Assembly: GCF_002234675.1 (NCBI RefSeq)
Contig: NC_019876.2
Span: 13,824,829-13,888,828, forward strand
Direction: 5' to 3'
From: Oryzias latipes
Lineage: Eukaryota; Chordata; Actinopteri; Beloniformes; Adrianichthyidae
Length of the DNA: 64,000 nucleotides
Below, one piece after another: positions 52,230 to 64,000 of this stretch; position 1 is the stretch's first letter; the number at the start of each line of letters is the position of its first letter. A model generated the notes under the pieces. It searched no databases and was not told the origin of the DNA. It saw only the letters and a list, made by a program, of their open reading frames with translations. The position numbers and the translations under genes are program-made.

Positions 52230-53045
52230 AGGCCTAAGGCTGTTCATACATGTTTTGTTGCTTATATATACCTTTACTTATCCACACATTACACCGGTTT
52301 TAAAATCGCTGCATTGGCTCCCTGTGCGTTTCAGGATTGATTTTAAAATTCTTTTAATGGTTTATAAATGTTTTAATGGTCTTGGGCCTTCTTATTTAAA
52401 TGATATTATTTTAAAATATGAGCCCCTCGCGGACCCTGAGGTCCTCCGGTGCTGGCCTCTTAGTTGTTCCGAAGGTGAGGACCAAAACTTATGGTGAGGC
52501 TTCATTATGCCATTACGGTCCTCGCCTGTGGAACAGCCTGCTGGAGAACCTCAGGGCCCCAGAGACTGTAGAGGTTTTTAAAAAGAGGCTCAAGACCCAC
52601 CTTTTTTAGCTGTTAGTTGATTTTAACTGATAATTTATTCTATTAGATATAGTACAGGCTATTTTATGTATTTGCTTGCTGGGGCAGCTGGGGTCTAATT
52701 GTGCAGCTTCACGGCAGTGAAGTGGACCCCAGTGTTGTCCCAGTCTGGGTGGGCGCTGTGGCGATGTTCCAATGGCCGGGCTGGCTCCTGATATGAAAGG
52801 ATTCCCAAATACTGTTTCCTCACAGCAGAGCCAAGCCTTACTTGTTTGTTTGCCTATTTATTTATTTAAAGTTACACGTGGGGGCCATGGGTCATGTGTT
52901 TTAACGGAGGGGAGTGGGAAGGGTGAAGGGTGGGTTGGGTTTTTACTGTAATATTGTGTGTCTTCTGTGTTTAATGTTAAAGCGCTTCGAGCTGCACAAA
53001 ATGCATGAGAAGCGCTATTTTATAAATAAAGTTTGATTTGATTTG
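52230..53045 (+). mobile_element. LINE 3' end (L2/Rex-like), frameshifted
   Basis: Encodes HITPVLKSLHWLPVRFRIDF, then LNDIILKYEPLADPE. A frameshift near 52440 moves the reading to SRTLRSSGAGLLVVPK and LRAPETVEVFKKRLKTHLF before a stop at about 52610. The 3' UTR ends in aaagcgcttcgagctg...aaataaagtttgatttgatttga, a typical L2-type tail. 5'-truncated and inactive. Confidence 0.75.
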
Positions 53046-54213
53046 ACAAAACACACTGAGGAAAAAAAAAATCGACTTAATCCCATGGCATAGAAACTAT
53101 TTCATAAATAATTGTCAAAAAAATGTTTGTTTTCTTCTGAGTTATTTAAGATTGAAGATAAGTGAAAGGTGTGTTTAAACCTCGTAGAATTTTTCAAATG
53201 TAAAAGATAAACCGTTCGAAAAGATACTTAACTGAAGTGAGAACTGAGAGCAAAAAAAAAAACCTTGAGAATTTTTTTTTTTACAGTAGGAGGTAGAGAA
53301 CGAAGAAAGCACAAGAAATTTTAAAGAAAACAGGAGGCAAAGTCAAAAAGTACATGCCAACAATTCAAGAAAATAAACTTTCAGGCTGCAAAATCAACTA
53401 TTTTCTTCTACACTTACAAGCAAAAATACAAAAAAAGATTTACTCTACCTCATTTGTACATATATCACTTTGGGTATTAGTATCTTCTAAATTACTTAAT
53501 GAAAATCCAAGCAAAGCAGTTTTGTTTGTGAAGCATAGATACCTTTTTTTCTTTTACAGCTCTATTCCCATGAAAGACTTGCTGTCATTAAAACCGCAAT
53601 TATTAATTTCTCCTTCATGATACATTTTTAAACTGTTAGCACATCCATACGTCACTACCAAATCCAAGTCCCTGGTCAAAGTTCAACTGATTTTTTCAAT
53701 ATGTGTTCAGTGGCCCCATGTTTTTTACATAGAGCCCCAAAAAGGTCTTAAAATCATGCATGAAAACGCGAATTTTGAACCTGTAAACCTGAATGCACAT
53801 ATACCTACATTTGCGTAAACTTTGGATTGGAACGTGTGTGCCAAAACCAGTGTGAATGTACCATAAGGATTTGTGGCTTAAGTGAAAACACCTTTGTGAC
53901 AGTTTAGGTATAAGAAATAAATCATCAACTTTTCAGGACCTAAAGTTTTTATTTAGAATTGTTGCATTTCACTAATTCAGAAAGGGCAGTTAAACCAATG
54001 AGTACATTTGAACAACAGTTAAGTAGTGAAAACATTTTACCCATGTTGAAGCCAAACCACTTTGCAAGATGAGACAACACAACACAAGATGATTGAAATA
54101 ACATCTAAAAAAACGTTTTTCTGAAGTAGTAGTTATTAAACATACATTTTAAAATGGTACATTGAAAATATATAGTTTAGGATATTTGACGTTTTTTTGT
54201 TTTTATGTTTCAG
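53046..54213. other. Intergenic upstream of gene 3, nothing recognised
   Basis: AT-rich. No TATA-initiator pair comparable to the gene 2 upstream region was found. Confidence 0.4.
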
Positions 54214-54274
54214 GAAAAAGAAAAAACAACAATGGGGTTTGAACAAAAGCTACTGTTACTAATGCTACTAATAG
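54214..54274 (+). CDS. Gene 3 signal-peptide exon
   Basis: Acceptor TTTTTATGTTTCAG, then ATG at 54232 with A at -3 and G at +4. Encodes MGFEQKLLLLMLLI, then donor GTAAGT at 54275 one base into the next codon. Coding length (43 nt) and phase are identical to gene 2, which supports paralogy. Confidence 0.75.
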
Positions 54275-57200
54275 GTAAGTTCATCTGTATAAATAATTGA
54301 GCACATAATCAGTGTTGCCACATTGGGGAGTTTCCTGCCAATTTGGGCAATTTTGATTCACAATTTGCGGGTAAAAATGGCTTTGGGTGGTTGGGCATAA
54401 TTTTCAGCAGTTTTATTTACTAATTAAAATATATGTAGTAGATTTAGTTAGGCTGGGTAGCTGTTGGAGTTCCGCTATTGTTCTATGTTCTCTATGTTCA
54501 GTAAACGCACCAGGTAGAGACGCTTAAAGGCCCTAGGTTCTTTCATTGAACCTGATGTTGGGGTTTTGGGGTAAGGTCCAAGCTGAATTTGGTGTTGGGG
54601 GGGTGCTTGAAAAAAGGATTTAATACATTTAGGGAGGAACATTTTTCTTTTTCTGTGGTTGACACTTGTTGGTTCAAACTGTACAGCATTGACTTTGACT
54701 TACAGTAACCACAAATTAAAGAACCCTAAAACCAGTGATGTGTGGTGAGGTTCACGGCTAGTGAGGCACTGACGTCATCAGTCAGATTTACAAACACATG
54801 AACCCTACAAAGTAACTTATTCAGCAGTTGATTGGCAACAGTTAAAATTTGTTGTTTAACCCTTGTGCGATCCTAGGCACTTTAACATTGGGAGTTGGGT
54901 CATCTAGACCCCACTAGACAGTGCTCTGAACCTTTTTTCTTCAATGATTTGTGATCTTCACTGGTGTCCATGAATTACATGAAATCCTCTCCACCTTTAT
55001 CCACCTTTGTCATGGTAGGGAGAACACGTCAATGGTCATCTTGACCCCATAGGATAGCACAAGCGTTGAAATGTCATTTCAATATTTTTCTTCTGTTTGT
55101 AAACTCTACCATAGAAAAAAAGAATCACCAAAATTGTTATTGACTTAATTTGACTTATAAAAATGAAATCTGTTTGCCGCTTCCTCTGAAGAAACACATG
55201 GATAACCTGTTTGTAGAAGTTTTCCTCTTCTCTCTTCAGTTTTAAAAGTCTCGGTCTCAATGGAGATCTCTGACAGTGACGTCTCTCCACAAATTCCTGA
55301 ATTTAGACACGTAATCGTCCATTTAGAAAGTAATGCTAAACAATATTAAAGAATGGCTGCACTTGACTTTCTACCATTATTTTTTTATTACTCCTTAGCC
55401 CCCGTGTCAGATTCTCTTGCACACACAAGTGCCCTCTGACTTGAGACACTAGTACTGCATGTCTAATGTGTCTAATGTGAACTTTAATCTATTTATCCAT
55501 CCAACACTTACAACTGCTTTAACATCAAACACAGCTTAACAAGCTATGGCTAAACTTCCAACAACAGGATATATGCCTGAAATTAATACAGCCATATTTT
55601 TTTAAAACAACTAAACGTACAAATGCAGTTGAAACAGTAACACAAGTATCTGAATTAAGTTGGGCTGAGTTCAAAACAGAAAATGTTATCAGTTTTGTCA
55701 CATCTAATGTAGCAACTACAGCTGGAGACAGGGGAATAACAGACAAAACAAAACCACAACTGCTCCAATAATCTCAATTACAATAGGTTCCACCAGCACC
55801 ATGCCCAACAACAGAAAACCATTCCAATGAACTTACCAAAACAACAACACCACAAACTAACAACTACAACTGCACAAACATCAAATACACCAATTAAGAC
55901 AACAGCTACATTTGCAACAGCGTGATCTGCATTAAAAACAGCCACAGCAATAGAAACAATTGGACCTACAGAATTAGTTGCAAAAGTAACAAAAACATAT
56001 ACAATAATTATCATCCACCACTAAAAACTACATCTGAGCCAACAGTTACCAGCTGAACCCACAGCAATATCTGATCTGTCAACAATCACACATGAACCTA
56101 AAGCCAGCACAGTTAGGCGGCAGTTTAGATCAGGCGGTAGAGCAGGTCGTTGGTGGATCGATCCCCACTCTACCCAGCAAGCTGTTGCCCACCACAGTAA
56201 TTTTTGAACCACTTACATAACAACTCCATAACAACAAATGGACCTATAAACTCAACAAGTGCCATCACAAATCCCACATTATTTCCAACAACATCTATAA
56301 CCAAAAGAACAGAGCTGTCTTCAATTACCACAATGACTCAAGCAACACTTCCACCCGCAGGAGCAAATGTATTCCAACAAACCACAGCAACAGTATCATC
56401 ACCAGAAACTGGGCAAAAAACGACAACAGATGGCTCAACATTGGATACATCTACCTTAACAGCATCTTCAACACAGAGCACAGCTAATGCAACCCTAACA
56501 AGAAGAATGACATTTAGATCTGTTGGAGAAATATTCACAGTTGACTTGAAAAATCCATCATCTGCAGCATTTACAAATCGGTCAGGGCTGCTAAAATTGA
56601 CTGTAAGTTTTTTTTGTTTTTGCTTTTTATTTAATGTTCCAAATTTATGCATTACTACATACACAATATGATACTTTCATTGCATTCTCACCATAATTAA
56701 AACAAGTTTTTTGTTGGTATTTCTTTAGCTTGAGCCATACTATCAAGAAAAGTTTTTGTCATTCCAGTCTTTGGCAGTGGTTTCATTCAGGTACTTTTGT
56801 TTTTGTATCATAAGAAATACTTTAAAAAGTATGTTTTTGTACAATATAGGTAATGTTTTCTTACCTTTACAGCAACGGATCAATAATCAACAACATGGAC
56901 CTAGAATTCACAACATCAGCTGTTCCAAATGACACAGAAATAGTTAATCTTTTGGTTAATGCAGCTTCAAACATTACAGCATTTGAGATTGACATCAACT
57001 CCATCACTGTAGATGACCCAAGTAAGAAACATAACACCTATTGAGAATTCCAAAAATATAAAATATTTAATTAAAGATGAATTAATGTCTATTAATTAAT
57101 GTCTATTAATGTCTATTAATTGATCTCTATTTACCAATAGTTGCTAAAGAAGACCCAGCAACATCAGTTACTTCTATAAATACCACTACGGCTCCAGCAA

Positions 57201-60200
57201 CAAACAACTCAACAAAAACAGCTTCTAACACCACAAACACATCAGAGATAGTGCAAACTGCACCTAAAAAAGCAACAAGCACAGCTAAATTGACTTCAAC
57301 TGCTCAAACAACAAATGGTGTTGCCACAACAGCCGCTGTTGAAACAACCACATTTGGACCTGCGGAGACTCCCACAATTGTTGACGAAACAACAGTTGAA
57401 GTTATTTCTCCAACAGAAGGTGAAGCTTCCATAACAACAGCACCAACAGTGCAAACTACACCTAACAAAGTAAGAAGCACAGCTAGATGGTCTTCAACTG
57501 CACAAGGAAAAAAAGGTGTTGCCACATCAGCCACTGCTGACACAATAACATTTGAACCTGCGGAGATTACCGCCATTGTTGACAAAACAAGAGTTGAAGC
57601 CACTTCTCCAACGAAGGGCAAAGATTCCATAACTACAGCACCAACAGCGCAAACCACACCAAACACAGTAACAAGCACAGCTAAATTGACTTCAATTCCT
57701 CAAAACACAACTGGTGTTCCCACATCAGTCATTGTTGAAACAACAACATTTGAACCTGCGGAGACAATTGCAATGTTTGTCAAAAAAACAGTTGAAGTCA
57801 CTTCTCCAACAGAAGGCAAAGCTTCCATGACTATAGAATCAAAAGTGCAAACAAAACCTAACAAAGTAAAAAGCACAGCTAAATTGACTTCAATTCCTCA
57901 AAACACAACTGGTGTTCCCACATCAGCCATTGTTGAAACAACAACATTTGAACCTGCGGAGACGATTGCAATGTTTGACAAAACAACAGTTGAAGTCACT
58001 TCTCCAACAGAAGGCAAAGCTTCCATGACTATAGAACCAAAAGTGCAAACAAAACCTAACAAAATAACAAGCACAGCTAAATTGACTTCAACTGGTCAAA
58101 CAACAAAAGGTGTTGCCACATCAGCCCCTGCTGAAACAAAAATAACTTCATCTGCTCAAACCTCAGACATTGTCACCAAAGCTAACATGCCGGCATCAAC
58201 CACATTTGAACCTGTGGCATCAACACTGGTAACATTTGACCAAACAGCTATAGGGACATTAGGGTATACCACACACAATACACAAACAGTCACAGATAAT
58301 TTAGGCACATCTCCTTCAACAATGGACAATGATGCTAAAACCACCACTGCTGCATCCACTACAACTACACTAAAGGGGCAATCCACAGCATCAGTCACTT
58401 CTTCAACAATGGCTGAACCTACAACCACTACAGAAACAACAGAGATGACCACACCTTATAAACCACAGAGCACAGCAACAAGAACTTCATCTTCTCTGAC
58501 AACTGCATATGTTGCAATAACAACCACTTCTTCATCAACCGCATTTAAACCTTCAACTGAAACATATGACCAAACAACAGTTGCAGTCATATCCCCAAGA
58601 TCCACTGAAGTTACCATTACTAGGGAAACAACACAGACTGCTACACCTAATACACCCACAACCACAGCTCCATTAAATTTGTCTGCTCCAACAACAGAAA
58701 ATGTTGCCACGACATCCATTGCAGCATCAACTACATTAGAACCTGTAGAAACAACACCTGCAGTATCTGACCAAACAACAGTTTTAGTCACTTCACCAAC
58801 AACAGCAAAAGGTACTCAAACTTCAGGTACATTAAGGATTACAATACCAAATTCACGAACAACAACAGCTAAATTAGACACAATAGTTTCAACAACGGAA
58901 AATGTTGCTATGTCGTCCACTGCTGGATCAACTACATATAGGCCTGTAGAACCAACAACGGAAATGTTCGGCCAATCAACACTTGAACTCAGTGCTAGAA
59001 CAACAGCTGAAGATACCTCAGCTACAGTCAATGCAAAGATTACTACACCAAATTTACCAACAGACACAGCTATGTTGGAGTCATTCACAACAGTAACAGA
59101 AAGTGTTGCCACATCAACCACTGCTGCATCAACAACATTTGAAACTGTGGAAACAACCCCTGCATTGTTTGACCAAACAACAGTAGTAGTCACTTCTCCA
59201 ACTACAGTAAAGGCTAAGATACCAACAACCACATCTAGAATAGACACATCCACTACAACTGAGGAAAATATTGCTACATCAACAACTGCATTATCATCCC
59301 CTAATAATCTTAATAGCAGATCTACAACAGCTTCACCTGCTGTAACATCAAAAAATGTTGCAACAATCACTGCTGCATCAACTACAATCAAACCTGTAGA
59401 AATAACATCTACTGTTTTTGACCAAACAACAAATGCTAGGTTAGATCAAACAACAGTGTTATTTACCTCACCAACAACAACTGAAGGTACTCTAACTACA
59501 AGGACATCAACAACAAACATCCCTTTTACACCAGGAACCGCAGCTAAATTAGACACATCCACTGCAACAAAAAACAATGTCTCTACCTCAACTATTGCTG
59601 CATCCACTATATTTAAGGCTGTAGAAACAACAGCTGAATTTTTTGGCCAATCAACAATTGTAGCTGAAAATACAACAGCTGAAAAAACCTTAACCAAAGT
59701 AACATCAGAAAACACCACAATGTATGCACCAAAGAGTGCAGCTTCATCTGATTTATCTTCTTCAACAACAGAAATTGGTGCCACATCAAACTTTGAAGCA
59801 TCAACCACATTCAGACCCCCCGAACAAACAACAACATTATTAGACCAAAATACAGCTGTAGGCACTTCAACAACAACAGCGGAAGCTACCTCAAGTAAGG
59901 CAACATCAGTGACAACCGCAGCCAATGTACCATCACCAGCAACAGAGAATTTCGTGACACTGAGCACCCCTGCATCAACAACATATAAACACACAAAAAC
60001 ATCAACTGCAATGTTTGACCAAATAACATCAGTGGTCACTTTCCCAGCAACAACTAAGGGTACCTTTGTCACATTAGCATCTCAAGGAAGCACAGCAGAA
60101 CCAGCACCTGAAGCAACAAAAGCTACATCCAGTTCCACAACTGAAACTCAACGTTTAACAAGCACTGTTGTGGCAACTTTGACAAAAGCTACACCATCTA

Positions 60201-63200
60201 CTGCATCAACAACTCTGGTGACCGCCACCACCACATCTAAAACAACAACTTCTACAACCGAAGTGAATAAAACAAAAAAGAGATTAACCTTCAGATCTGA
60301 TGGAGAGACATTCACAACTGCTTTGCAGAACCAATCATCACCAGCCTTTAAAGAGCGGGCTAACTTGATCAAGTCTAAAGTAAGTTCATTTTGTCTTATT
60401 CATAAAGAAAAATAAATCGCAAGTAATTTCAATAAACTATCACATTTTTTGTGTTATTCAACTATACGTCAATTGCATGGCATGCTGATTGGCCATTTGA
60501 CCATTCTCAAATTCATACATAAGTCACTGCTCGTGCATGTTAATATTAAAAAAAAAAAGGTGTGAGCACCCCTGGTGCAGAAAATACATTTCACATTTCT
60601 AAATAAACTAATTTTAAAAGGAAAAGTTGAAGGAGAAGAGCTTTTAGGGTAACAGAAATAAGGACTTAATCTGTTCAAAGTCATTAACTGAAAAGATGTT
60701 AAAAAAATGTACATCAATTTGTTTTTCTACAGCTTGATCCATTCTACAGACGGACCTTTCCCTCATTCCTCTACTTAACAGTGCTCTTCTTCAGGTATTG
60801 TATTCCTTATTTTTTAGGTCCCTGAACAAAACCTCACTTTTTAAATTGCAATAGTTTTTGCCTATAACTTAATGTGTATTAATTTTGCAGCAAGGGGTCC
60901 ATTGTCAACACCATGGAAGTGGGATTTATTTCAACATCTGTTCCAAACAACAAAGACATCACATATGTCCTAATTGATGCTGCATCAAATATAACTGAAT
61001 TCAACATTGCTTATGATTCCATCACTGTGGAGGACGAATGTAAGAAAACTATGACATTTTCTAATAACATGAAAATCTTTACAGCTTCATTTGTGGATTG
61101 CATCTTTTTCTTTAGATGAGACATCTTTAACTAAATCAACTCAAGCTGAAACAGCACGAATAATGCCGACCACCATACCTGTAACAACATTACAAGAAAA
61201 GACTACATTTGACCAAACATCAGGTGTGATAAAATCTCCAACAACAGCACACGGCATCTTTACTACGAGCACATCAAAGAATACTACACTTCATTTAAAA
61301 ACAAGACCTGCTACAATAGGGTCAACCACAATAACAACAGAAAATGTTGTCAGATCAACCACTTATCCATCGAAAACATTTGAACCTGTAGAAACAACAT
61401 CTGCAATATTTGACCAAAACACGGTAGTGGGCATTTCTCCGACAACAGCTGAAGCTACATTAGATACAACAACAACAGAGAGGATCACACGTTATAAACC
61501 AGAAAGCACAGCAACAATAGCTTCATCTGTTTTAACAACCGAATATGTTGCAACAGCAACCACTTATTCATCTCCCACATTTAAACCTTCAGAAAGATCA
61601 ACTGCAGTATATAAACAAACAACGGTTGCAGTCAGTTCCCCAAGGATCACTGAAGTTACCCTTACTAGGGAAACATTAAAGACTACTACACCTAATACAT
61701 CCTTAGCTCCATTGACTTTGTCTGCTCCAAAAACAGAAAATGTTATCACAACAGCCACTGCAGCATCAACTACATTTCAACCCGTAGAAACAACACCTGA
61801 AGTATCTGACCAAACAAAAGTTTTAGTCACTTCACCAACAACAGCAAAAGGTACTCTAACTTCAGGTACATTAAGGATTACAACACCCAATGAGGCATCA
61901 ACTACATTCAGACCCACAGAAACAACAACTACATTACTAGACAAAACCACAGCTGTAGTTCCGTCTCCAACAACAGCTGACCATACTTTTACAACAGAAA
62001 CTTTTAAAACTTCCACACCTAATACATCAACAACCAGAACTACAATAACTTCATCTGCTCAAACCTCAGACATTGTCACAAAAACCAACACGCCGGCATC
62101 AACCACATTTGAACCTGTGGCATCAACACTGGTAACATTTGACCAAACAGTTATGGGGACATTAGGGTATACCACACCCAGTACACCAACAGTCACAGAT
62201 AATTTAGGCACATCTCCTTCAACAATGGACAATGATGCTAAATCCACCACTGCTGCATCCACTACACTTAAGCCTGTAGAAACAACAACTACACTAAAGG
62301 GGCAATCCATAGCATCAATCACTTCTTCAACAATGGCTGAACCAACAACAACTACAGAAACAACAGAGATGACCACACCTTATAAACCACAGAGTACAGC
62401 AACAATAACTTCATCTTCTCTGACAACTGCATATGTTGCAATAACAACCACTTCTTCATCAACCGCATTTAAACCCTCAACTGAAACATATGACCAAACA
62501 ACGGTTGCGGTCAAATCCCCAAGATCCACTGAAGTTACCATTACTAGGAAAACAACACAGACTGCTACACCTAATACACCCACAACCACAGCTCCATTCA
62601 ATTTGTCTGCTCCAACAATAGAAAATGTTGCCACAACATCCATTGCAGCATCAACTACATTTGAACCTGTAGAAACAACACCTGCAGTATCTGACCAAAC
62701 AACAGTTTTAGTCACTTCACCAACAACAGCAAAAGGTACTCTAACTTCAGGTACATTAAGGATTACAACACCCAATTCACGAACAACAACAGCTAAATTA
62801 GACACAATAGTTTCAACAACGGAAAATGTTGCTATGTCGTCCACTGCTGGATCAACTACATATAGGCCTGTAGAATCAACAACGGAAGTGTTCGGCCAAT
62901 CAACACTTGAACTCAGTGCTAGAACAACAGCTGAAGATACCTCAGCTACAGTCAATGCAAAGATTACTACACCAAATTTACCAACAGACACAGCTATGTT
63001 GGAGTCATTCATTACGGGAAAAGAAAGCGTTGCCACATCAACCACTGCTGCATCAACAACATTTGAAACTGTGGAAACAACCCCTGCATTGTTTGACCAA
63101 ACAACAGTAGTAGTCACTTCTCCAACTACAGTTATGGCTGAGATACCAACAACCACATCTAGAATAGGCACATCCACTACAACGATGGACAATGTTGCCA

Positions 63201-64000
63201 CATCAACCACTGCTCCATCAACCACTGCTCCATCAACCACTGCTCCATCAACCACTGCTCCATCAACCACATTTGAAACTGTAGAAACTACCCCTGCATT
63301 GTGTGACCAAACAACAGTAGTAGTCACTTCTCCAACTACAGTAAAGACTAAGATACCAACAACCACATCTAGATTAGGCACATCCACTACAACGATGGAC
63401 AATGTTGTTACATCAACCACTGCCAAAGCTACTACATTTAAGACCATAGAAACAACAACTGAAATTCATGACCAATCAACGCTTGTAGTCAGTTCTAAAA
63501 CGGCTGAAGGTACTTCTACAAAAGTAACATCCAATATCACCACAAACTACAAACCAACAAGTGCTGCCTCATCTGTTTTATCTTCTTCAACATCAGAATA
63601 TGGTGCCACACCAACCTATGAGGCATCAACTACATTCAGACCCACAGAAACAACAACTACATTACTAGACAAAACCACAGCTGTAGTTCCGTCTCCAACA
63701 ACAGCTGACCATACTTTTACAACAGAAACGTTTAAAACTTCCACACCTAATACATCAACAACCAGAACTAAAATAACTTCATCTGCTCAAACATCAGACA
63801 TTGTCACAAAAACCAACACGCCGGCATCAACCACATTTGAAACTGTGGAAACAACAAATGCTAGGATCGATCAAACAACACTGTCATTTACCTCATTATC
63901 AGCAACTAAAGATACTTTAAATACAAAGACATCAAAAACAAACAAACCTATTACACCAGAAACCACAGCTAAATTAGACACATCCACTGCAACAAAAGAC
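54214..64000 (+). CDS. Mucin gene 3: SEA-module mucin (3' partial)
   Basis: Starts with a signal-peptide exon and continues beyond the window. Exons I support: 54214-54274, one ending at 56602 (start uncertain), 56729-56790, 56873-57021, 57141-60379, 60733-60794, 60891-61039 and 61116 to >64000. Two complete SEA modules each follow a Thr/Ser-rich exon and use the 62-nt and 149-nt exon pattern of gene 1. Both carry Gly-Ser-Ile at the usual SEA cleavage position. The product is a mucin of several thousand residues, probably displayed at or shed from epithelium (inferred). How exon 1 joins the rest is unclear because the region from about 55540 to 56110 looks like a decayed mucin exon, so the gene might be damaged at its 5' part. 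Confidence 0.75.
54860..55065 (+). mobile_element. 206-bp piggyBac-type MITE, copy 3
   Basis: Same length and orientation as the copy at 19114-19319 and nearly the same sequence. TTAA precedes it (54856-54859) and a decayed TTGA follows. It lies in the first intron of gene 3. Confidence 0.75.
55540..56110 (+). pseudogene. Decayed mucin-like exon in gene 3 intron
   Basis: Composition is that of a mucin exon on the plus strand (many aca/act codons, for example gcaactacagctggagac and caactacaactgcacaaaca). Every frame, however, is interrupted by stops or shifts. It lies where a mucin exon would be expected between the signal exon and the first SEA module. Confidence 0.5.
56130..56185 (+). mobile_element. 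tRNA-derived SINE head fragment
   Basis: ggtagagcagg (A-box-like) and ggatcgatccc (B-box-like) occur within 30 nt of each other, closer than in an intact tRNA-type promoter, so bases between them have been lost. Confidence 0.4.
56204..56602 (+). CDS. Gene 3 exon: mucin stretch plus start of SEA module 1 (5' boundary uncertain)
   Basis: Frame open from 56201 after a TAA. The last ~30 codons carry RMTFRSVGEIFTVDL and an SSAAF motif as in gene 1. Donor GTAAGT at 56603, phase 0. A possible but weak acceptor with the right phase ends at 56312; the true exon start may differ. Confidence 0.65.
56729..56790 (+). CDS. Gene 3 exon: SEA module 1, middle (62 nt)
   Basis: Acceptor ATTTCTTTAG, donor GTACTT. 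Encodes LEPYYQEKFLSFQSLAVVSF; phase 0 to 2. Confidence 0.8.
56873..57021 (+). CDS. Gene 3 exon: SEA module 1, C-terminal part (149 nt)
   Basis: Acceptor CCTTTACAG, donor GTAAGA. Begins with Ser-Asn-Gly-Ser-Ile and ends in SITVDDP; phase 2 to 1. Confidence 0.8.
57141..60379 (+). CDS. Gene 3 exon: large mucin domain plus start of SEA module 2
   Basis: Acceptor TTTACCAATAG; two bases complete an Ile codon and 1079 codons follow without interruption. An early ~230-bp tandem repeat carries LTSIPQNTTGVPTS and ETTTFEPAET. The later part is a looser series of blocks built on FDQTTVVVTSPTT and ASTTFEPVETT. It ends in RLTFRSDGETFTTAL, the SEA start, with donor GTAAGT at 60380. Confidence 0.85.
60733..60794 (+). 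CDS. Gene 3 exon: SEA module 2, middle (62 nt)
   Basis: Acceptor TTTTTCTACAG, donor GTATTG. Encodes LDPFYRRTFPSFLYLTVLFF; phase 0 to 2. Confidence 0.8.
60891..61039 (+). CDS. Gene 3 exon: SEA module 2, C-terminal part (149 nt)
   Basis: Acceptor AATTTTGCAG, donor GTAAGA. Begins with Ser-Lys-Gly-Ser-Ile-Val and ends in SITVEDE; phase 2 to 1. Confidence 0.8.
61116..64000 (+). CDS. Gene 3 exon: second large mucin domain (runs off the window)
   Basis: Acceptor TCTTTTTCTTTAG; two bases complete a Tyr codon, and by my partial reading the frame stays open to the window end. Thr/Ser-rich blocks resemble those of the preceding mucin exon, and about 1.1 kb is a near copy of it. It ought to end in another SEA start beyond 64000. 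Long minus-strand frames here are shadows. Confidence 0.8.
63201..63270 (+). repeat. 15-bp coding minisatellite in gene 3
   Basis: Four to five perfect copies of catcaaccactgctc, encoding Ser-Thr-Thr-Ala-Pro repeats. Confidence 0.85.

Noticed and set aside
57304-63447. Several 100-355 codon minus-strand frames in gene 3
   Set aside because: Val-rich antisense shadows of Thr-rich mucin exons; the plus strand has matching splice phases.

Overview
The window is vertebrate, most likely teleost, genomic DNA. It has spliced genes with GT-AG introns, TATA/Inr-like promoters and AATAAA signals. It also has fish-type repeats: an L2/CR1-like LINE ending in (ATCT)n, piggyBac-, hAT-, Kolobok- and Harbinger-like DNA elements, and tRNA-derived SINE pieces. 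The ~206-bp TTAA-flanked MITE present three times makes me think of medaka-like fishes, but I cannot fix the species.

The main content is a same-strand cluster of at least three paralogous mucin genes. Gene 1 (1-6719, 5' end outside) alternates Thr/Ser-rich exons with three SEA-type modules. It closes with a short exon encoding a hydrophobic tail that looks like a GPI-attachment signal. The ten in-window exons sum to 4407 nt, exactly 1469 codons, with consistent phases. Gene 2 (about 21079-45773, with candidate upstream non-coding exons at 15.7 and 17.2 kb) has a 43-nt signal-peptide coding segment. A single ~24.5-kb exon follows, encoding a Cys cluster, about 35 copies of a 136/137-codon Ser/Thr/Phe repeat, an assembly gap of exactly 1000 N, about nine copies of an unrelated 299-codon repeat, and a unique ~115-residue C-terminus. 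Gene 3 (54214 to beyond 64000) starts with another 43-nt signal-peptide segment and then repeats the mucin plus SEA layout.

The spacers carry mobile elements. 6.7-21 kb: a TTAA-flanked MITE, a hAT-like element inside an older repeat, LINE fragments, a nearly full-length L2-like LINE, a duplicated promoter/first-exon segment, and a hAT element with a perfect 8-bp target duplication containing a piggyBac-type MITE. 46-54 kb: a Harbinger fragment, a hAT-like MITE, a SINE, a LINE 3' end, and four small exon-like open segments (48048-49568) that I cannot assign to a family.

The SEA cassette (mucin exon, 62-nt exon, 149-nt exon) begins and ends at phase-1 introns, so it can be duplicated without breaking the frame. 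Intron-inclusive copies in gene 1 and a ~1-kb copy between two gene 3 exons show this has happened. The cluster probably encodes epithelial surface or secreted mucins; that role is inferred from composition and domains. Frameshifts that break the gene 2 array near the gap become denser toward the N run and look like assembly error rather than gene decay.
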